NCBI RefSeq assembly: GCF_000247695.1
Contig: NW_004624730.1
Span: 26,267,051-26,331,050 of the forward strand
Reading direction: 5' to 3'
From: Heterocephalus glaber
Lineage: Eukaryota; Chordata; Mammalia; Rodentia; Bathyergidae
DNA: 64,000 nt
Shown here: positions 23,340-33,900 of the stretch, piece by piece
How the letters are laid out: the number at the start of each line of letters is the position of its first letter
Numbering within the stretch: the stretch's first letter is position 1
Position numbers and translations under genes: made by a program
Notes under the pieces: model-generated
Database searches by the model: none
Seen by the model: only the letters and a program-made list of their open reading frames with translations
What the model was told of the DNA's origin: nothing

Positions 23340-24460
23340 TGCTGTGTTTCCTGTCCTCATCTCTGAAGTTTGACTCAGAGCAAACAAGAGACTCTCTGCA
23401 GTTCCTCCCTAGCTGCCTCCCCATTTATCTGGCAGTAGCTCCCACCCAGGCAGCACCAAGTGTCATTAAATGTGTTCATGTACTCTGGATCTTGAGGACA
23501 CCCGAGCCCCTCCAGCCCTCCTAAAATCTTTGCAGTGCAGGGATAATTTTCCTGTAGAGTTCTTGTAATCAGTCTTTCCTCAAGGCCTTCAAAATTTCCC
23601 AAATGATGAGCATTTGAGAAGGGCACCTGCTGCCCAGTTGCTCCACAAAAGGCTGTTGTACAGACCGTCTCCAGAGGAACATGGGTTAAGATGGGCTCAG
23701 GAGAGCCTTGCTACTTTCCTTCCTTGTCCTCAGGGGGAACTAGCACATCAAAGCTGGGAAGGACTGCAATTTCAAGTTGACTAATCAGGGTGTCAGACCC
23801 AGTGAGGACTGCCAGGAGATGGCTCTGTTCCAGGGAGAGAAGCAGAAATGATAGCTGGGCTCTAGTTGTAAAGCCAAGACAAAGTTCCCAATGCCCACAC
23901 ACACACACTTCACATGAAGACTTTCACGGCCTGGGTTTCACTTGCACTGGAGGCAGGGTGTGTGTTGTGGACTGAAGAGGACTCAAGACAAAGGGAGAGG
24001 GCCCACAGGAGGCTTCACTTATTTCCACTGTCCTCAACAACTGAGCAACATCCCCAGTCCTTTTTTATTTTTTGACACAGGTTCTTGCTGGGTTGCCCAG
24101 GCTAGGCTAAAGCTTGGGATCCCCCCCTGCCTTCTGACTGCTGAGATTGCTGCCATATACCAAGTCCAGCTTCCCACTGTCTTATAAAATATCGGTGGTG
24201 ATTTCTAGTGCTGAGCTCCACAGGAATGAGAGACCATCAGGTCCTGCTGGACCCTGCTGTCCACTCGGAGCTCCGCCTGTCTCTATCTCTGCTGTGGCAC
24301 TGCTGAAAGTCTCCCAAGGAGACCACGCTCTCTTCCTTTTTGCTTTTTAAGCCAGTTTTTGTTTGTGTTTGTTCTTTCAGTTTCCTAGCTGTTTTTCACC
24401 TAGCCTAAATGAGACTAAATAGAATATAATAAACCAGTGCAGTGCTATTTTTTTCTGAAT
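23340..24460 (-). other. GC-richer segment with a 178-codon nearly open frame, unassigned
   Basis: On the minus strand one frame runs from about 23908 to 23375 with a single stop (23711-23713). It includes TTRAQLSFLLLSLEQSHLLA, VLTGSDTLISQLEIAVLPSF and, after the stop, [20 protein letters not shown] and [21 protein letters not shown] do not recognise a family. A CA microsatellite (23897-23910) borders its upstream end and a B1-type SINE lies at 24027-24185, so it may be retrocopied UTR or non-coding RNA rather than coding sequence. Confidence 0.3.
24027..24185 (-). mobile_element. B1-ID dimer SINE, antisense
   Basis: An antisense ID part (CTGAGCAACATCCCCAGTCC) is followed by TTTTTGACACAGGTTCTTGC and GTTGCCCAGGCTAGGC of B1. 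Confidence 0.65.
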
Positions 24461-24604
24461 GAAGCCCCCAAAAAGAAAAGTGCCTTCCCATGTTTAAAAA
24501 AAATGTTAATTTTCACAGACCTCTTAATTAGTACTGTATGTAGACCAGTGAAGAGCTCATAACATTTTTTCTAATTTTTTTTGTTTTAAAACTATAAATT
24601 AAAA

Positions 24605-25500
24605 ATGGGCATCTGAAATAAATACACACTTCTCACACAAAGAAGTACAAATAGCAAATAAATAATAAAAAATGTTCAACATTGCTGGTCATTCAAGAAA
24701 TGCAAATTGAAACGACATTGAGATTCCAGCTCACTCCAGAAAGTACGGCTATCAACAAGAAACTACCCAACAACAAATGTTGACAAGACAGTAGGGGAAA
24801 AAAGAACTCTTCTCCATTGTTTCTGGGAGTGTAAATGGGTACAACCACTATGGAAATCAGTATGGAGATTCTTCAAAACATTAAAACTACAAATTCCATT
24901 TGACACAGCTATTTCCCTTCTAGGTATCTTCCTGAAAGAGTTAAAGTCATCACGCCATAGTGATAAATGCATACCCATATTTATAGCAGCAAAATTTATA
25001 ATGGCTATATCTTAGAAACAGACCATATGCTCATCACAGATGAATGGAGAAAATGTGGTATTTATACACAATGGAGTACTAATCTGCCATAAAGAAAGAT
25101 AAACTTGAGACCTTTTAAAATGGATGCATCTCAAGTCCATAATCTTAAGTGAAATAAATCACACACAAGTTTAAATATCATATTGTTTCTCTTGTGTGAG
25201 AAACTCAAAGTGTAAATAAGGAGCAAAATGGAGGATATATATTAGGAAGTAGGAAGAGCTTACTCAAATGGAAAGAAAAACAAGGGAGGGAGGAGGGAAG
25301 GAAGGGAAAAAGGATTAAAAAACAGAATTGAAAGGAAAAATGGAAAATAGCTTTTTTAAATGGGGAGGAGAAGAAGGGTTAAAGGAAGGGGGGGGGAGAA
25401 TGGGAAAAAAAAATTAAGACCTTATTATTTACAAGTACAAATTCCCCATGATGAATGTGATCTTTATGTATGGCAAACAGGTACTAACAAAAAAACCCTA
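24605..25500 (+). mobile_element. L1 3' end
   Basis: ACATTGCTGGTCATTCAAGA, CAACCACTATGGAAATCAGT and TACACAATGGAGTACTAATC mark the ORF2 C-terminus. The 3'UTR carries a purine-rich block (25265-25410) and ends near CAAACAGGTACTAAC with an A-rich tail. Confidence 0.88.
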
Positions 25501-25620
25501 AAATTAAAAAAAAAACATGAAAAAATGTTCAACATCTGTGGGTATTACAAAAATGCAAATTAACACTGAGATTCCATCTTATTCCAGAAAGAATAGCTAT
25601 CATCAAGAAATCAACTGATG

Positions 25621-25710
25621 GGGCTAGGGATTTAGCTCAGTGGTTCCGGCGCCTGCCGCGCAAGCGCAAGGACCCGAGTTCGATCCCCGGTACCAAAAAA
25701 AAAAAAAAAG
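25621..25710 (+). mobile_element. ID-like SINE, near consensus
   Basis: Clean A box (GGATTTAGCTCAGTGG) and B box (GAGTTCGATCCCCGG) and a 15-bp A tail. Exact 15-bp direct repeats AAGAAATCAACTGAT lie at 25605-25619 and 25708-25722. CpGs are preserved (GGCGCCTGCCGCGCAAGCGC), which implies a young insertion. Confidence 0.95.
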
Positions 25711-25967
25711 AAATCAACTGATAAATCCTGCTGAGACTGCAGGGAAAAGGGAACCCTCTACACTGTTGGTGGGAATGTAAACTAGTATCTCACCAGGGAA
25801 ATCAGTACAGAGGTATCTCAAAAAACTAAAAACAGAAATTCCACTTGACCCAGTTATTTCCCTTCTAGGTATCTTCCTGAATGAGTTAAAGACATTACAC
25901 TATAATGTTAAATGGACATCCATGTTTATAGCAGCCCAACTCATAAGAGCTAAATCTTGGAAGTAGC

Positions 25968-26057
25968 GGGCTAGGGATTTAGCTCAGTGGTTCTACCGTC
26001 TGCCCCACAAGTGCAAGGACCCAAGTTTGATCCCTGGTACCAAAAAAAAAAAAAAAA
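25968..26057 (+). mobile_element. ID-like SINE
   Basis: Same structure, with CpGs decayed (CTACCGTCTGCCCCACAAGT). Direct repeats AAATCTTGGAAGTAG flank it. Confidence 0.93.
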
Positions 26058-26509
26058 TCTTGGAAGTAGCCTATATGTCCATCTACAGATAAATGAATAA
26101 AGAGAATGTGATATTTATACACAATGTAGTACTAAAAAGAAGGACAAACTTGAGTCACTTGTAGGAAAATAGATGCACTTTGAGATCATAATGCTAAGTA
26201 AAATAAATCAGACACACATTTAAATATTGTTGCATGGTTTCTCTTACATGAGAAATTCAAAGTATAAATAAAGGACAAAATAAAAGATAATAGGAAAGAG
26301 GCAGACAGATCTTTCACAGAAGGGAAGGAGACCAAGAGATGGAGGGAACAGGGAGGGAGGGGAGCAGAGGGAATGAAAAAAAAATAAGATGTGTTACACA
26401 TATGTATCAATTTCCCACAATGAATGTACTAATAAAATTAAGTTTTTAAAAACCCAGGAAAGAGTTACACTTAATACAATTATATGATTAATGATATTAT
26501 TCTTTAACA

Positions 26510-26705
26510 TCAACACAAGGTGCCCAGTACTGCTTTAAGCACTACATAAAGTTACTGAATATTCACAAGCTTAGAGTATTATTACCTGTATTTTACAGTT
26601 GAAAACACTGAAGTACAAGGTGTTAGATATGTTATTTAGAAAGCAGCAGAGATTACATTCAAACACAGGAAGTCTTTAGCTTTCTGCTAAATCACTACAA
26701 TACAC
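26510..26705 (-). repeat. MIR-type SINE, antisense, old
   Basis: GCCCAGTACTGCTTTAAGCA, TTATTACCTGTATTTTACAG and AGCAGAGATTACATTCAAAC follow the antisense MIR order. Confidence 0.55.
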
Positions 26706-26944
26706 CATATTATTCTACCTCAGAATAAAAGTTATGACATAAAAATTGTCAGTTGAAACAATCATTTCAATGTAAAACCTTGCTTTCTTTTATATAAAAG
26801 GCAATGTTTTCAGCAAAAGACTAAAGTTGTGACTAAAAGGTATTTTAAAGAAGTTTTAACTGAACAGCTAAAACTATAAACAACAATTAAACTCTAAAAA
26901 GAATTAGGAAACTCATTAATTGTAGCTACAAAAGAAGCTGATTT

Positions 26945-27100
26945 TCAATCCTTGCATGACAGCATATACCTATAATCCCAAAACTCTAGAAAAGTGAGGG
27001 AGGAAGATCACAAATTCAATCCAACTGGGTCATCTTAGTGACTAAGACAGACCTTGTCTCAAAGAAGAAGGGGGGGTGGCTAAAGCCCTAAGTTCAAACA
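26945..27100 (+). mobile_element. B1-ID SINE, degenerate
   Basis: ACCTATAATCCCAAAACTCT and GACCTTGTCTCAAAGAAGAA are B1 landmarks, with a short decayed ID part after GGGGGGGTGGCTAAAG. Confidence 0.6.
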
Positions 27101-27473
27101 GAAGTCTTTTTTCAAACATTAAATATGGATCAAATCATTAATTTTTCAAATTAAAAAGATATTCATTTATATACTGCTGTAAGTGTGTGAATAAGTATAT
27201 ATATACACACATATATGCATGTATACTAGTTACAATCCAAATTTAAAATTTTAACCTAAAATGTTCTAAGTGGAACACATTGCCAAATTAGTATAAAGAT
27301 ACAACCTATTTTTTGCAATATGTTTAAAAAAATCCTGCAGATGTTTTATATTCTTAAGTACTTAGAAATAAAAAAGGATGAATATAAAAGTCAACATTTT
27401 AGAAAACTTAAGAAACTTGAAGCACAGTTCTTAAATTCAACCTTTTTTTAAAAATCAGCTTTTGGGTCGGGGA

Positions 27474-27550
27474 TTTAGCTCAGTGGTACTGCTGCCTGCC
27501 TCGCAAGTGCAAGGTCCCGAGTTCAATCCCTGGCACCAAAATAAATGAAT
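27474..27550 (+). mobile_element. ID-like SINE
   Basis: GGGTCGGGGATTTAGCTCAG, B box GAGTTCAATCCCTGG, and an AT-rich tail. Flanking AAAAATCAGCTTTT and AAAAATCAACTTTT repeats. Inserted about 50 bases downstream of HLTF exon 13 in transcript orientation. Confidence 0.9.
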
Positions 27551-27598
27551 AAACAAAAAATCAACTTTTAAAAATCTCTTATGTATCAGCATACTTAC

Positions 27599-27742
27599 TC
27601 CATAGTCATGAGTTAAAATATTGTATGTGGTCAAAACAATATCTTGTTTTGAAAGCAAGGCTGGGTCTCTAATACGATCAGGACCATAATAAACATAAAA
27701 ATTCAAATGCACTTCTGATTTTATATGTTGTCCGAACTGGTC
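27599..27742 (-). CDS. HLTF: HLTF exon 13 of 16
   Basis: A 48-codon exon encoding DQFGQHIKSEVHLNFYVYYG and, downstream, LLSKQDIVLTTYNILTHDYG, part of the first RecA-like lobe. The acceptor is TTTTAG at 27743 and the donor GTAAGT is at 27598. It is phase 0 at both ends. It is almost identical to human apart from conservative changes (S/D, D/E). Confidence 0.97.
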
Positions 27743-27749
27743 CTAAAAG

Positions 27750-28050
27750 AAAATTAGAAACATTTTTAATATATAGCAGGTTAGTGTCAGGCTTATGTAC
27801 ATAAAAAGTGCTATCCTGGCAGTCATGTCACAAATGAAGCTATTAAAATTGCATAGAAACAATCTTTCTTCAGTTTACACTGAAATACCAAAAGCAATAA
27901 TAACTATGCTGCTATATTATCAGGAAAACTGACACATAATAACACATTATAAAAACTTTTCCTGGTCTTATCAATGAGTAACCTCTTCATTTTTAGGGAA
28001 AATAAAAACATGAAATTTCTTTCAAACTGAAATTAGTGTTTTAAAAATGT
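27750..28050. other. HLTF intron, nothing recognisable
   Basis: AT-rich unique sequence. Confidence 0.4.
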
Positions 28051-28058
28051 AATATTTT

Positions 28059-28160
28059 GGGCCAGGGATTTAGCTTAGTGGTGCCGCTGCCTGCCTTGTA
28101 AGTGCAAGGTCCCAAGTTCAATTCCCAGTACCAAAAAGACAAAAAAAGAAAAAAAACAAA
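28059..28160 (+). mobile_element. ID-like SINE
   Basis: GGGCCAGGGATTTAGCTTAG with B box AAGTTCAATTCCCAG and an A-rich tail containing G and C interruptions. Direct repeats AATGTAATATTTT flank it. Confidence 0.9.
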
Positions 28161-28164
28161 AGAA

Positions 28165-29030
28165 TGTAATATTTTAATAAAAATGCTCTTCAATGGTTTC
28201 AACGAGTTAGTAGAATAATATCAAAATTAAACATTAAAAGACTATCAACTAATATTTCAAAGGATGTAGGGAATGATTCAAGCACAGTATCCATTTTTCA
28301 TTTATTTATTGCGGGATTCATTTACTGTATCTACTATTTACCAAATATCAACCACAACAATGGTACAGCTAAAAAGGGAAAAAATTAGAAACTAACCTTG
28401 CTCTTCTTACAAACATGATACATTTTTACAACTCTTTGCAGAATAAATCATGGAAACAATAGATTTGGAAGGTTTTGAGCAAGAGAAAAACAATCATGAT
28501 TAGATTGGAGAGAAGACACCAGTAAGACCCAGCTGGTGACAGATCTTAATCCCTAAACCAGAATTAAAGAAGTAGAAAAAGAATGAGAAGGATAGTTGTA
28601 AGAGAAAGATACTAAGAAGGGACTGATGGGACTCGGGGACTAATTAAATATAGGGTATGAAAAGAGAAAAGAGAAAGACAGTCTAATACTTCACAGGACT
28701 GCCTAGAAGAACTGAATGATAAAAGTGTAGGGAAGTTTAACACATTCACGCCAGCTTGAACAAATGGATCTGATTGCTTTTATTGGTCTTTTTACTAATA
28801 AAATTAATAAAGTCTATAAATGGGCTGAATCTAGTTAGATGCATGAAGTTGAATAATTACTGCCCAAGTATAAATATTAATACTACTCCTACCAATTAAA
28901 AATTATTACAATAATCAACAAATTTATTTAATTAACTTAAAAGAAATTTATATTTGTGAATTTCTTTAAAATGTTTTATACATAAAGGCAGCTGACTTGT
29001 GCTGAGTATGCAAAATAACATAACATCTTT
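28165..29030. other. HLTF intron, nothing recognisable
   Basis: Unique AT-rich intron. No exon-like segment and no repeat that I can name. Confidence 0.4.
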
Positions 29031-29037
29031 GGCTTTT

Positions 29038-29105
29038 GGGGGGGCTACAATGGCACCCATTTTCTCAGATAGCCATGCACGTACCACCAGTGATTCAAGC
29101 CAATA
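29038..29105 (+). mobile_element. Half copy of a foldback MITE
   Basis: The block CATGCACGTACCACCAGTGA then TTCAAGCC matches the right arm of the element at 44304-44419 (CATGCATGTACCATTGGTGA then TTCAAG). Confidence 0.5.
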
Positions 29106-29114
29106 ATGTCAATA

Positions 29115-31170
29115 CATCAAAAAGAATGAATACACCTGGTGGGATGAGGAGCTAACAAAAGGAAAAAAAAAGGAAATTAGCAACAGGAAAATAATTAAAT
29201 GACAGAAATAAGACAATATCTATCAGTAATTACTCAATGTGAATGGTCTCAATTCCTCAATCAAAAGACATACACTGGCAGAATAGATCAAAAAACACAA
29301 CCCAACAATATGAAGTATAAAAGAAACACATTTAATTCAAAAATAAAATCAAAGGATAAAAAACAATATTCTGTGTAACAGAAACCCAGAAAAAAGCAGG
29401 AGTAGCTATCCTAATTTCAGACAAAGTGGATTTCAAGGCAAGACTGATCAGAAGAGGCAAAGAAAGTTGCTACGTGTTGGTTAAGGGAACAATTTAACAG
29501 GAAGAAATAACAATTATAAACATATGCATATAAACAAGCCAAAAAACCCCCAAGAAATATCAGAGTTGAAGCAAACCTTTGAATAAATAGGCTTATTAGA
29601 TGTCTACCAAGTGTTCCATCCAACAACAGAATATTCTTCTCAGCAGCACATAGGACATTCTCCAAAACTGACCACATACTAGCCCATAAATCATGTTTAA
29701 GTAAAAGCAAAAGAATCAGAATTATCCCATCCATATTATCAGATCATAGTGCAAGAAAACTAGAAATCAATAGCAAAAAACACCCACAGAAACTATGCAA
29801 ACACATGGAAATTAAATAAAACCCTCCTGAATAATCAATGGCTCACAGATGAAATTAAAGAAGTTACTACACAGTTCTACAATCAAACAATAATACCAAT
29901 ACAACATAATGGAACACATGGGAAACAATGAAGATAGTCCTAGGAGGAAACTTTATAGCAGTGAATTCCCACATCAGAAAAATAGAGCAAGTTCAAATAT
30001 ATAACCTAATGATGCACTTCAAGGTCCTAAAAAACAAGAACAATACAAACCCAAAGCTAGCATGAGGAAGGAAGTAATAAAGATCAGAGAAAAAAATTAA
30101 TGAAATTGAGACTAAAAGCATAATTCAATCAATGAATTAAAAGAGTTGGTTCTTTGAAAAATTAAACAAAATAGACAAACCTTCAGTCAGTCTTACCAAA
30201 ATAAGAAAAGAAAAGCCCTAAATCCTTGCAATTAGAAATAAAAAAGGAGGGGGCCAGGGAAGTAGCTCAGTGGCACAGTGACTGCCTGGCAAGTACAAAG
30301 GCGTGAGAGTTTGATCCCCAGTACTGAGGGGGAAAAAAAAAAAGAAATGAAAAAGGTGAAATCACAATGTTATCTGCCACTAACAAATACTGGTGAGGCT
30401 GTAGGGAAAAAGGAACCCTTCTCCATTGTTGGTTTAAGAGTAAATAGGTACAACCACATGGAAATCAGTATGGAGATTCCTCAAAACATTAAAACTACAA
30501 ATTCCCTCTGACCCAGCTATTCTCCTTCTAGGTATCTTCCCAAAAGATTTACTCTAAAGATATCATATCACAGTGATGTACGCATACCTATATTTATAGC
30601 AGCACAATTCATAATAGCTAAATCTTGGAAGCATCCTATACACCCATCGATGGATGGATAAAGAAAATGTGGTATTTATGCATACTGGAGTGCTACTTGG
30701 CCATAAAGACGGATAGACCTGAGTCATCTGTAGCAAAACGGATGCACTTTGAGACCATGTTAAGTAAAGCAAATAAAAAACACAAGAGCTTAAATATCAC
30801 AGGGTTTCTCTTGTATGAGAAACTCAACATATAAATAAAGTATAAAATAAATAGAAGGAAAAGCAAGAGAAAAAAGTTACTGTAATCCATCACAGCCAAT
30901 GTATCTAAAAGTATACTTTTATTTAGTGTAGTTGTTTTATGTGTTTTACCTGTTTTTGGCTTGTTTGTTAATCTCTATGTGTGATACTCAAATTTATAAG
31001 GACACGAAAAATAAATGAATCTGATTCTGGCAAAAAACAAGGCGGGGAAAGATTAGGACAGAAGCAGAAAAAGAAGAACTGAAATGTGTTATGTACATGG
31101 ACCAATTCCCTACAATGAATGTAATTACTATATATTGTAAACATGTACTAATAAAAATAAAAATTAAAAA
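29115..31170 (+). mobile_element. L1 with large internal deletion
   Basis: Endonuclease-region sequence (CAATGTGAATGGTCTCAATT near 29234, then CAGGAGTAGCTATCCTAATT near 29397) continues to the start of the RT region near 30230. It then jumps, after a SINE, straight to the ORF2 C-terminus and 3' end (AAATACTGGTGAGGCTGTAG at 30385 onward). The bulk of the reverse transcriptase is missing. The tail ends near 31170. Confidence 0.82.
30250..30345 (+). mobile_element. ID-like SINE, diverged
   Basis: GGCCAGGGAAGTAGCTCAGT and a B box-like GAGTTTGATCCCCAG, with an A/G-rich tail. Positioned next to the L1 deletion junction. Confidence 0.75.
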
Positions 31171-31175
31171 AAAAT

Positions 31176-31290
31176 TGAGCCCAGCTTGGGCAACTTAGCA
31201 AGACTTTGTCTCAAAATTTAAAAAAAGAAGGGACTAGGGATGTAGGTCAGTGCTAAAGAACTGGGTTATATCCTCAGTACTCCAAGGAAA
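31176..31290 (+). mobile_element. B1-ID SINE, 5'-truncated
   Basis: GAGCCCAGCTTGGGCAACTT, GACTTTGTCTCAAAATTT, then the ID part GGGACTAGGGATGTAGGTCA. Confidence 0.7.
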
Positions 31291-31299
31291 AAAATTGCA

Positions 31300-32290
31300 A
31301 AAAAAGAACAAAATATGAAACAGTAAAGATAAAAATGCAGAGAATGTTTTCAACAAATCTGGCTAGGGAATAAATCCAGTATAAGAAAGAGTTATATGCA
31401 AAACCTAATTAATGGGTGGAAATAAAATGGAACAGAGCATATTTGTGAAGGGATTACTCCTAGAACAAAAGAAAATAAACTTTTCTGAAGAAAGAACCAT
31501 AGTTACCATGATTCTAGAGACTGTCCTCAGCTATATATGTGTGGGTGTGTGTGTGTATATATATATATGTATGAATATGTATATCTCAACAGAAAATAAT
31601 GTAGGTGTTTTTTCGAGATAGGTTAAGTAACTTGCCTAAATATCTAGAAATGGGATTGGCAGAAGGAAGGAGAAGTGGTGAAAGGGACTATGAAATTGTT
31701 TCTTTACCATGAACTCCTCTATACCCAACCATCTCTCATTCCTTCCAATAATCTCAGTAACCAGGATTTTGTCAGTTACCTTTCTAAGTTTACAATACTC
31801 AAACTTTTGTTTTCTGAATATAAAATTACATTAGTTACCTATTTTAAAATACATCTCCACATACCCCAGCCTTCAAAGAACCATAGTTATATGATTTATG
31901 CTTTAATACACTGAAATTGAAATTCCAGTATGCACGTGTGCCCCTTCGCAGGACAAACTACACACACACATAAAAGGAGCATATATAGTTTTGTTGGAAT
32001 GAAAAGAGAAAGAGACTACTAAAATTCATTTAGCTCTATGAGGAAAAAATACACTAATCAGAAGGTGTAGCTTCCTTTTTATAAAATAAACCAAAAACAT
32101 GTAATAAAAAGAAGTCATGTCATAGAAAGAAGACCACATAAAATGAAGAAATACATTAAACATATAAGAAATACATAAAGTCAAGAAGGAAAGGTGACAA
32201 AGTCATGAAGGAGCAACTGAATTTGACAGATAAGCACTAATAATCTATTCCAATGCAATTCACAGGACTGGTGGCAAGGGCCCAAATACA
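31300..32290. other. HLTF intron with a (TG/TA) microsatellite
   Basis: A GT-then-TA dinucleotide run lies at 31538-31570. The rest has no identifiable feature. Confidence 0.45.
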
Positions 32291-32307
32291 ATGAGTTAAG
32301 GAGTTAG

Positions 32308-32495
32308 GACACAGGGCATGGTGGCACATGCCTATAATCCCAGCACTCTGGGAGGCCAAGGTAAGGAGATGGTAGATTTGAGCCCTGCCTGGGCAACTCA
32401 GTGAGTTGTTGAGACCCTGTCTCAAAATAAAAAATAACAAAAAAGGCTGGGGATGTAGCTCAGTGTGAAGGCCTAGAGTTTATTCCCAAGAACGA
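32308..32495 (+). mobile_element. B1-ID dimer SINE
   Basis: GGGCATGGTGGCACATGCCT, CCCAGCACTCTGGGAGGCCA and GAGACCCTGTCTCAAAATAA, followed by GGCTGGGGATGTAGCTCAGT of the ID half. Confidence 0.9.
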
Positions 32496-32559
32496 AAAGG
32501 AGTCTGGGAGGGTGGAGGGAGGATATAAACTTCTGGTGGGTAGCCTTAAGAAACAGGAC

Positions 32560-32745
32560 TATGAGGAGTAATGATACAAACATGTAATCCCAGCACTCTG
32601 GGAGGCTGATGCAGACAGATCTCAAGTTCAAGCCCAGTACGGGTAACTTGAAGACTGAGCCAGATCCTGTCTCAAAATAAAAAATATAAAAAGAGCTAAG
32701 GATGTAGCTCAGTGTGAAGGTCTCAGGTTCAATCAAAAATGTTGG
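32560..32745 (+). mobile_element. B1-ID dimer SINE
   Basis: TGTAATCCCAGCACTCTGGG, CAGATCCTGTCTCAAAATAA, then AAGGATGTAGCTCAGTGTGA of the ID half. The B1 start is decayed. Confidence 0.85.
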
Positions 32746-33250
32746 AGATTATATCCCAGCTTCATCATATATTTACCGGATGATGTTAGTCAAATTACTT
32801 GAGTTCTATTTGTTTCAATTTGGTCAAATGGAAAATGAAAAAATAGGTTAAATGAAGAAAAATCCATAAAAGAGTTGAAGGACAAACTAAGTAGACAGAA
32901 GCTCACTACATGTTACATATTGCTATGAAAATGAACTCTTATTAGAATTGTCAGAAAAGTGAGCTCCAACGGTCAAGCTGTTAGTATGATGGAGTCTCAA
33001 ATGATGTATCTTTCTCCCTTAGGAAGAATAAAAGTGGCAAATGCAGAAACACAAACCAAATCTTATGTTAGGACTGATGTTTCTTTATTCTCTCTACTAT
33101 AAATCTTAAAAATTACTTCTGCAAATGTAACCCCAGTTCACCTAAAAGATATAAAATGACCAAGAATATTTCTAACAGAATGTTTTATCTTGTAAGACAA
33201 ATAAAGATTACATTATATATATTTTTAAATGAAAGCCTTCAAAGACTTAC

Positions 33251-33348
33251 AATCCAGTTGCTTAACACAGAAAGTGGACAAATGATCAGTGTTGTTCTTG
33301 GTCTCTCTTCAACATTACTTTTCTTTGAACTGTCTACTGTAGATGTTC
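33251..33348 (-). CDS. HLTF: HLTF exon 12 of 16 (SNF2 motif Ia)
   Basis: It encodes GTSTVDSSKKSNVEERPRTT and then LIICPLSVLSNWI. The ICPLSVLSNW segment is SNF2 motif Ia and contacts the DNA backbone and ATPase core. The acceptor is CTTTTAG at 33349 and the donor GTAAGT is at 33250. It enters in phase 1 and ends in phase 0. A cluster of B1-ID SINEs begins only 22 bases upstream of the exon in transcript orientation. Confidence 0.96.
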
Positions 33349-33369
33349 CTAAAAGAACAAATCATTAGT

Positions 33370-33548
33370 TAGGTGTAGTGGTGCATGCCTATAAACTCAG
33401 CACTCTGGGAGGCTAAGGCAGGAGGATCCCAAACTCAATCCCAGCCTGGGAAGCTTGGCAAGACACTGTCTCAAAACAAATAATTTAAATAAAAAGGGCT
33501 GGGAATATAGCTCAGTTTAAAAGTCTGGGTTCAGTCCTCAGTAGCACA
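33370..33548 (+). mobile_element. B1-ID dimer SINE next to HLTF exon 12
   Basis: TAGGTGTAGTGGTGCATGCC, AGCACTCTGGGAGGCTAAGG, then GGGCTGGGAATATAGCTCAG. It begins 22 bases upstream of exon 12 in transcript orientation. Confidence 0.87.
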
Positions 33549-33564
33549 AAAACAAAGAGAGTGA

Positions 33565-33695
33565 AGTGAAAAAGCAAGGGAGGGAGGGAAGAAAAGAATG
33601 AGGGAGGAAGGGAGAGACAAAGGGAGGAAAGGGAGAACAGAAAACAAAAAATGAGAGGAAGGAAGGAAGGGAAGGAGGGAGGGAGGGACGGGGGG
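33565..33695 (+). repeat. GA-rich polypurine tract
   Basis: About 130 bases of almost pure purine on the plus strand (GGGAGGGAGGGAAGAAAAG and GAAGGAAGGGAAGGAGGGAG units). Spurious frames arise on both strands. Confidence 0.9.
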
Positions 33696-33710
33696 GGTGA
33701 CCAATCATTA

Positions 33711-33900
33711 GCCAGGCATGGTGGTACACACTTGAAATGCCAATTTGTTAAAACTCTGAGACTGAGGCAAGAGGATCGTAAGTTCAACTTATGGGTAACT
33801 TTGCTGGGATCCTGTCTCGGAAAAAAATTTTTTTAAAGAATTAAAAAAACAGGGTTGGGGACATAGCTCAGTACAAAGGCAATAATATGCCTATATGATA
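33711..33900 (+). mobile_element. B1-ID dimer SINE
   Basis: TAGCCAGGCATGGTGGTACA, GATCCTGTCTCGG, then GGTTGGGGACATAGCTCAGT. Confidence 0.8.

Larger units (their letters stand above)
25505..26450 (+). mobile_element. Second L1 3' end, head-to-tail with the previous one
   Basis: It restarts at ATGAAAAAATGTTCAACATC and repeats the same ORF2/3'UTR order to about 26450. It carries two ID-like SINEs (25621-25710 and 25968-26057). The purine block recurs at 26300-26385. Confidence 0.88.

Noticed and set aside
33512..33787. Proline/serine/phenylalanine-rich frames on the minus strand
   Set aside because: Direct translation of the polypurine/polypyrimidine tract.
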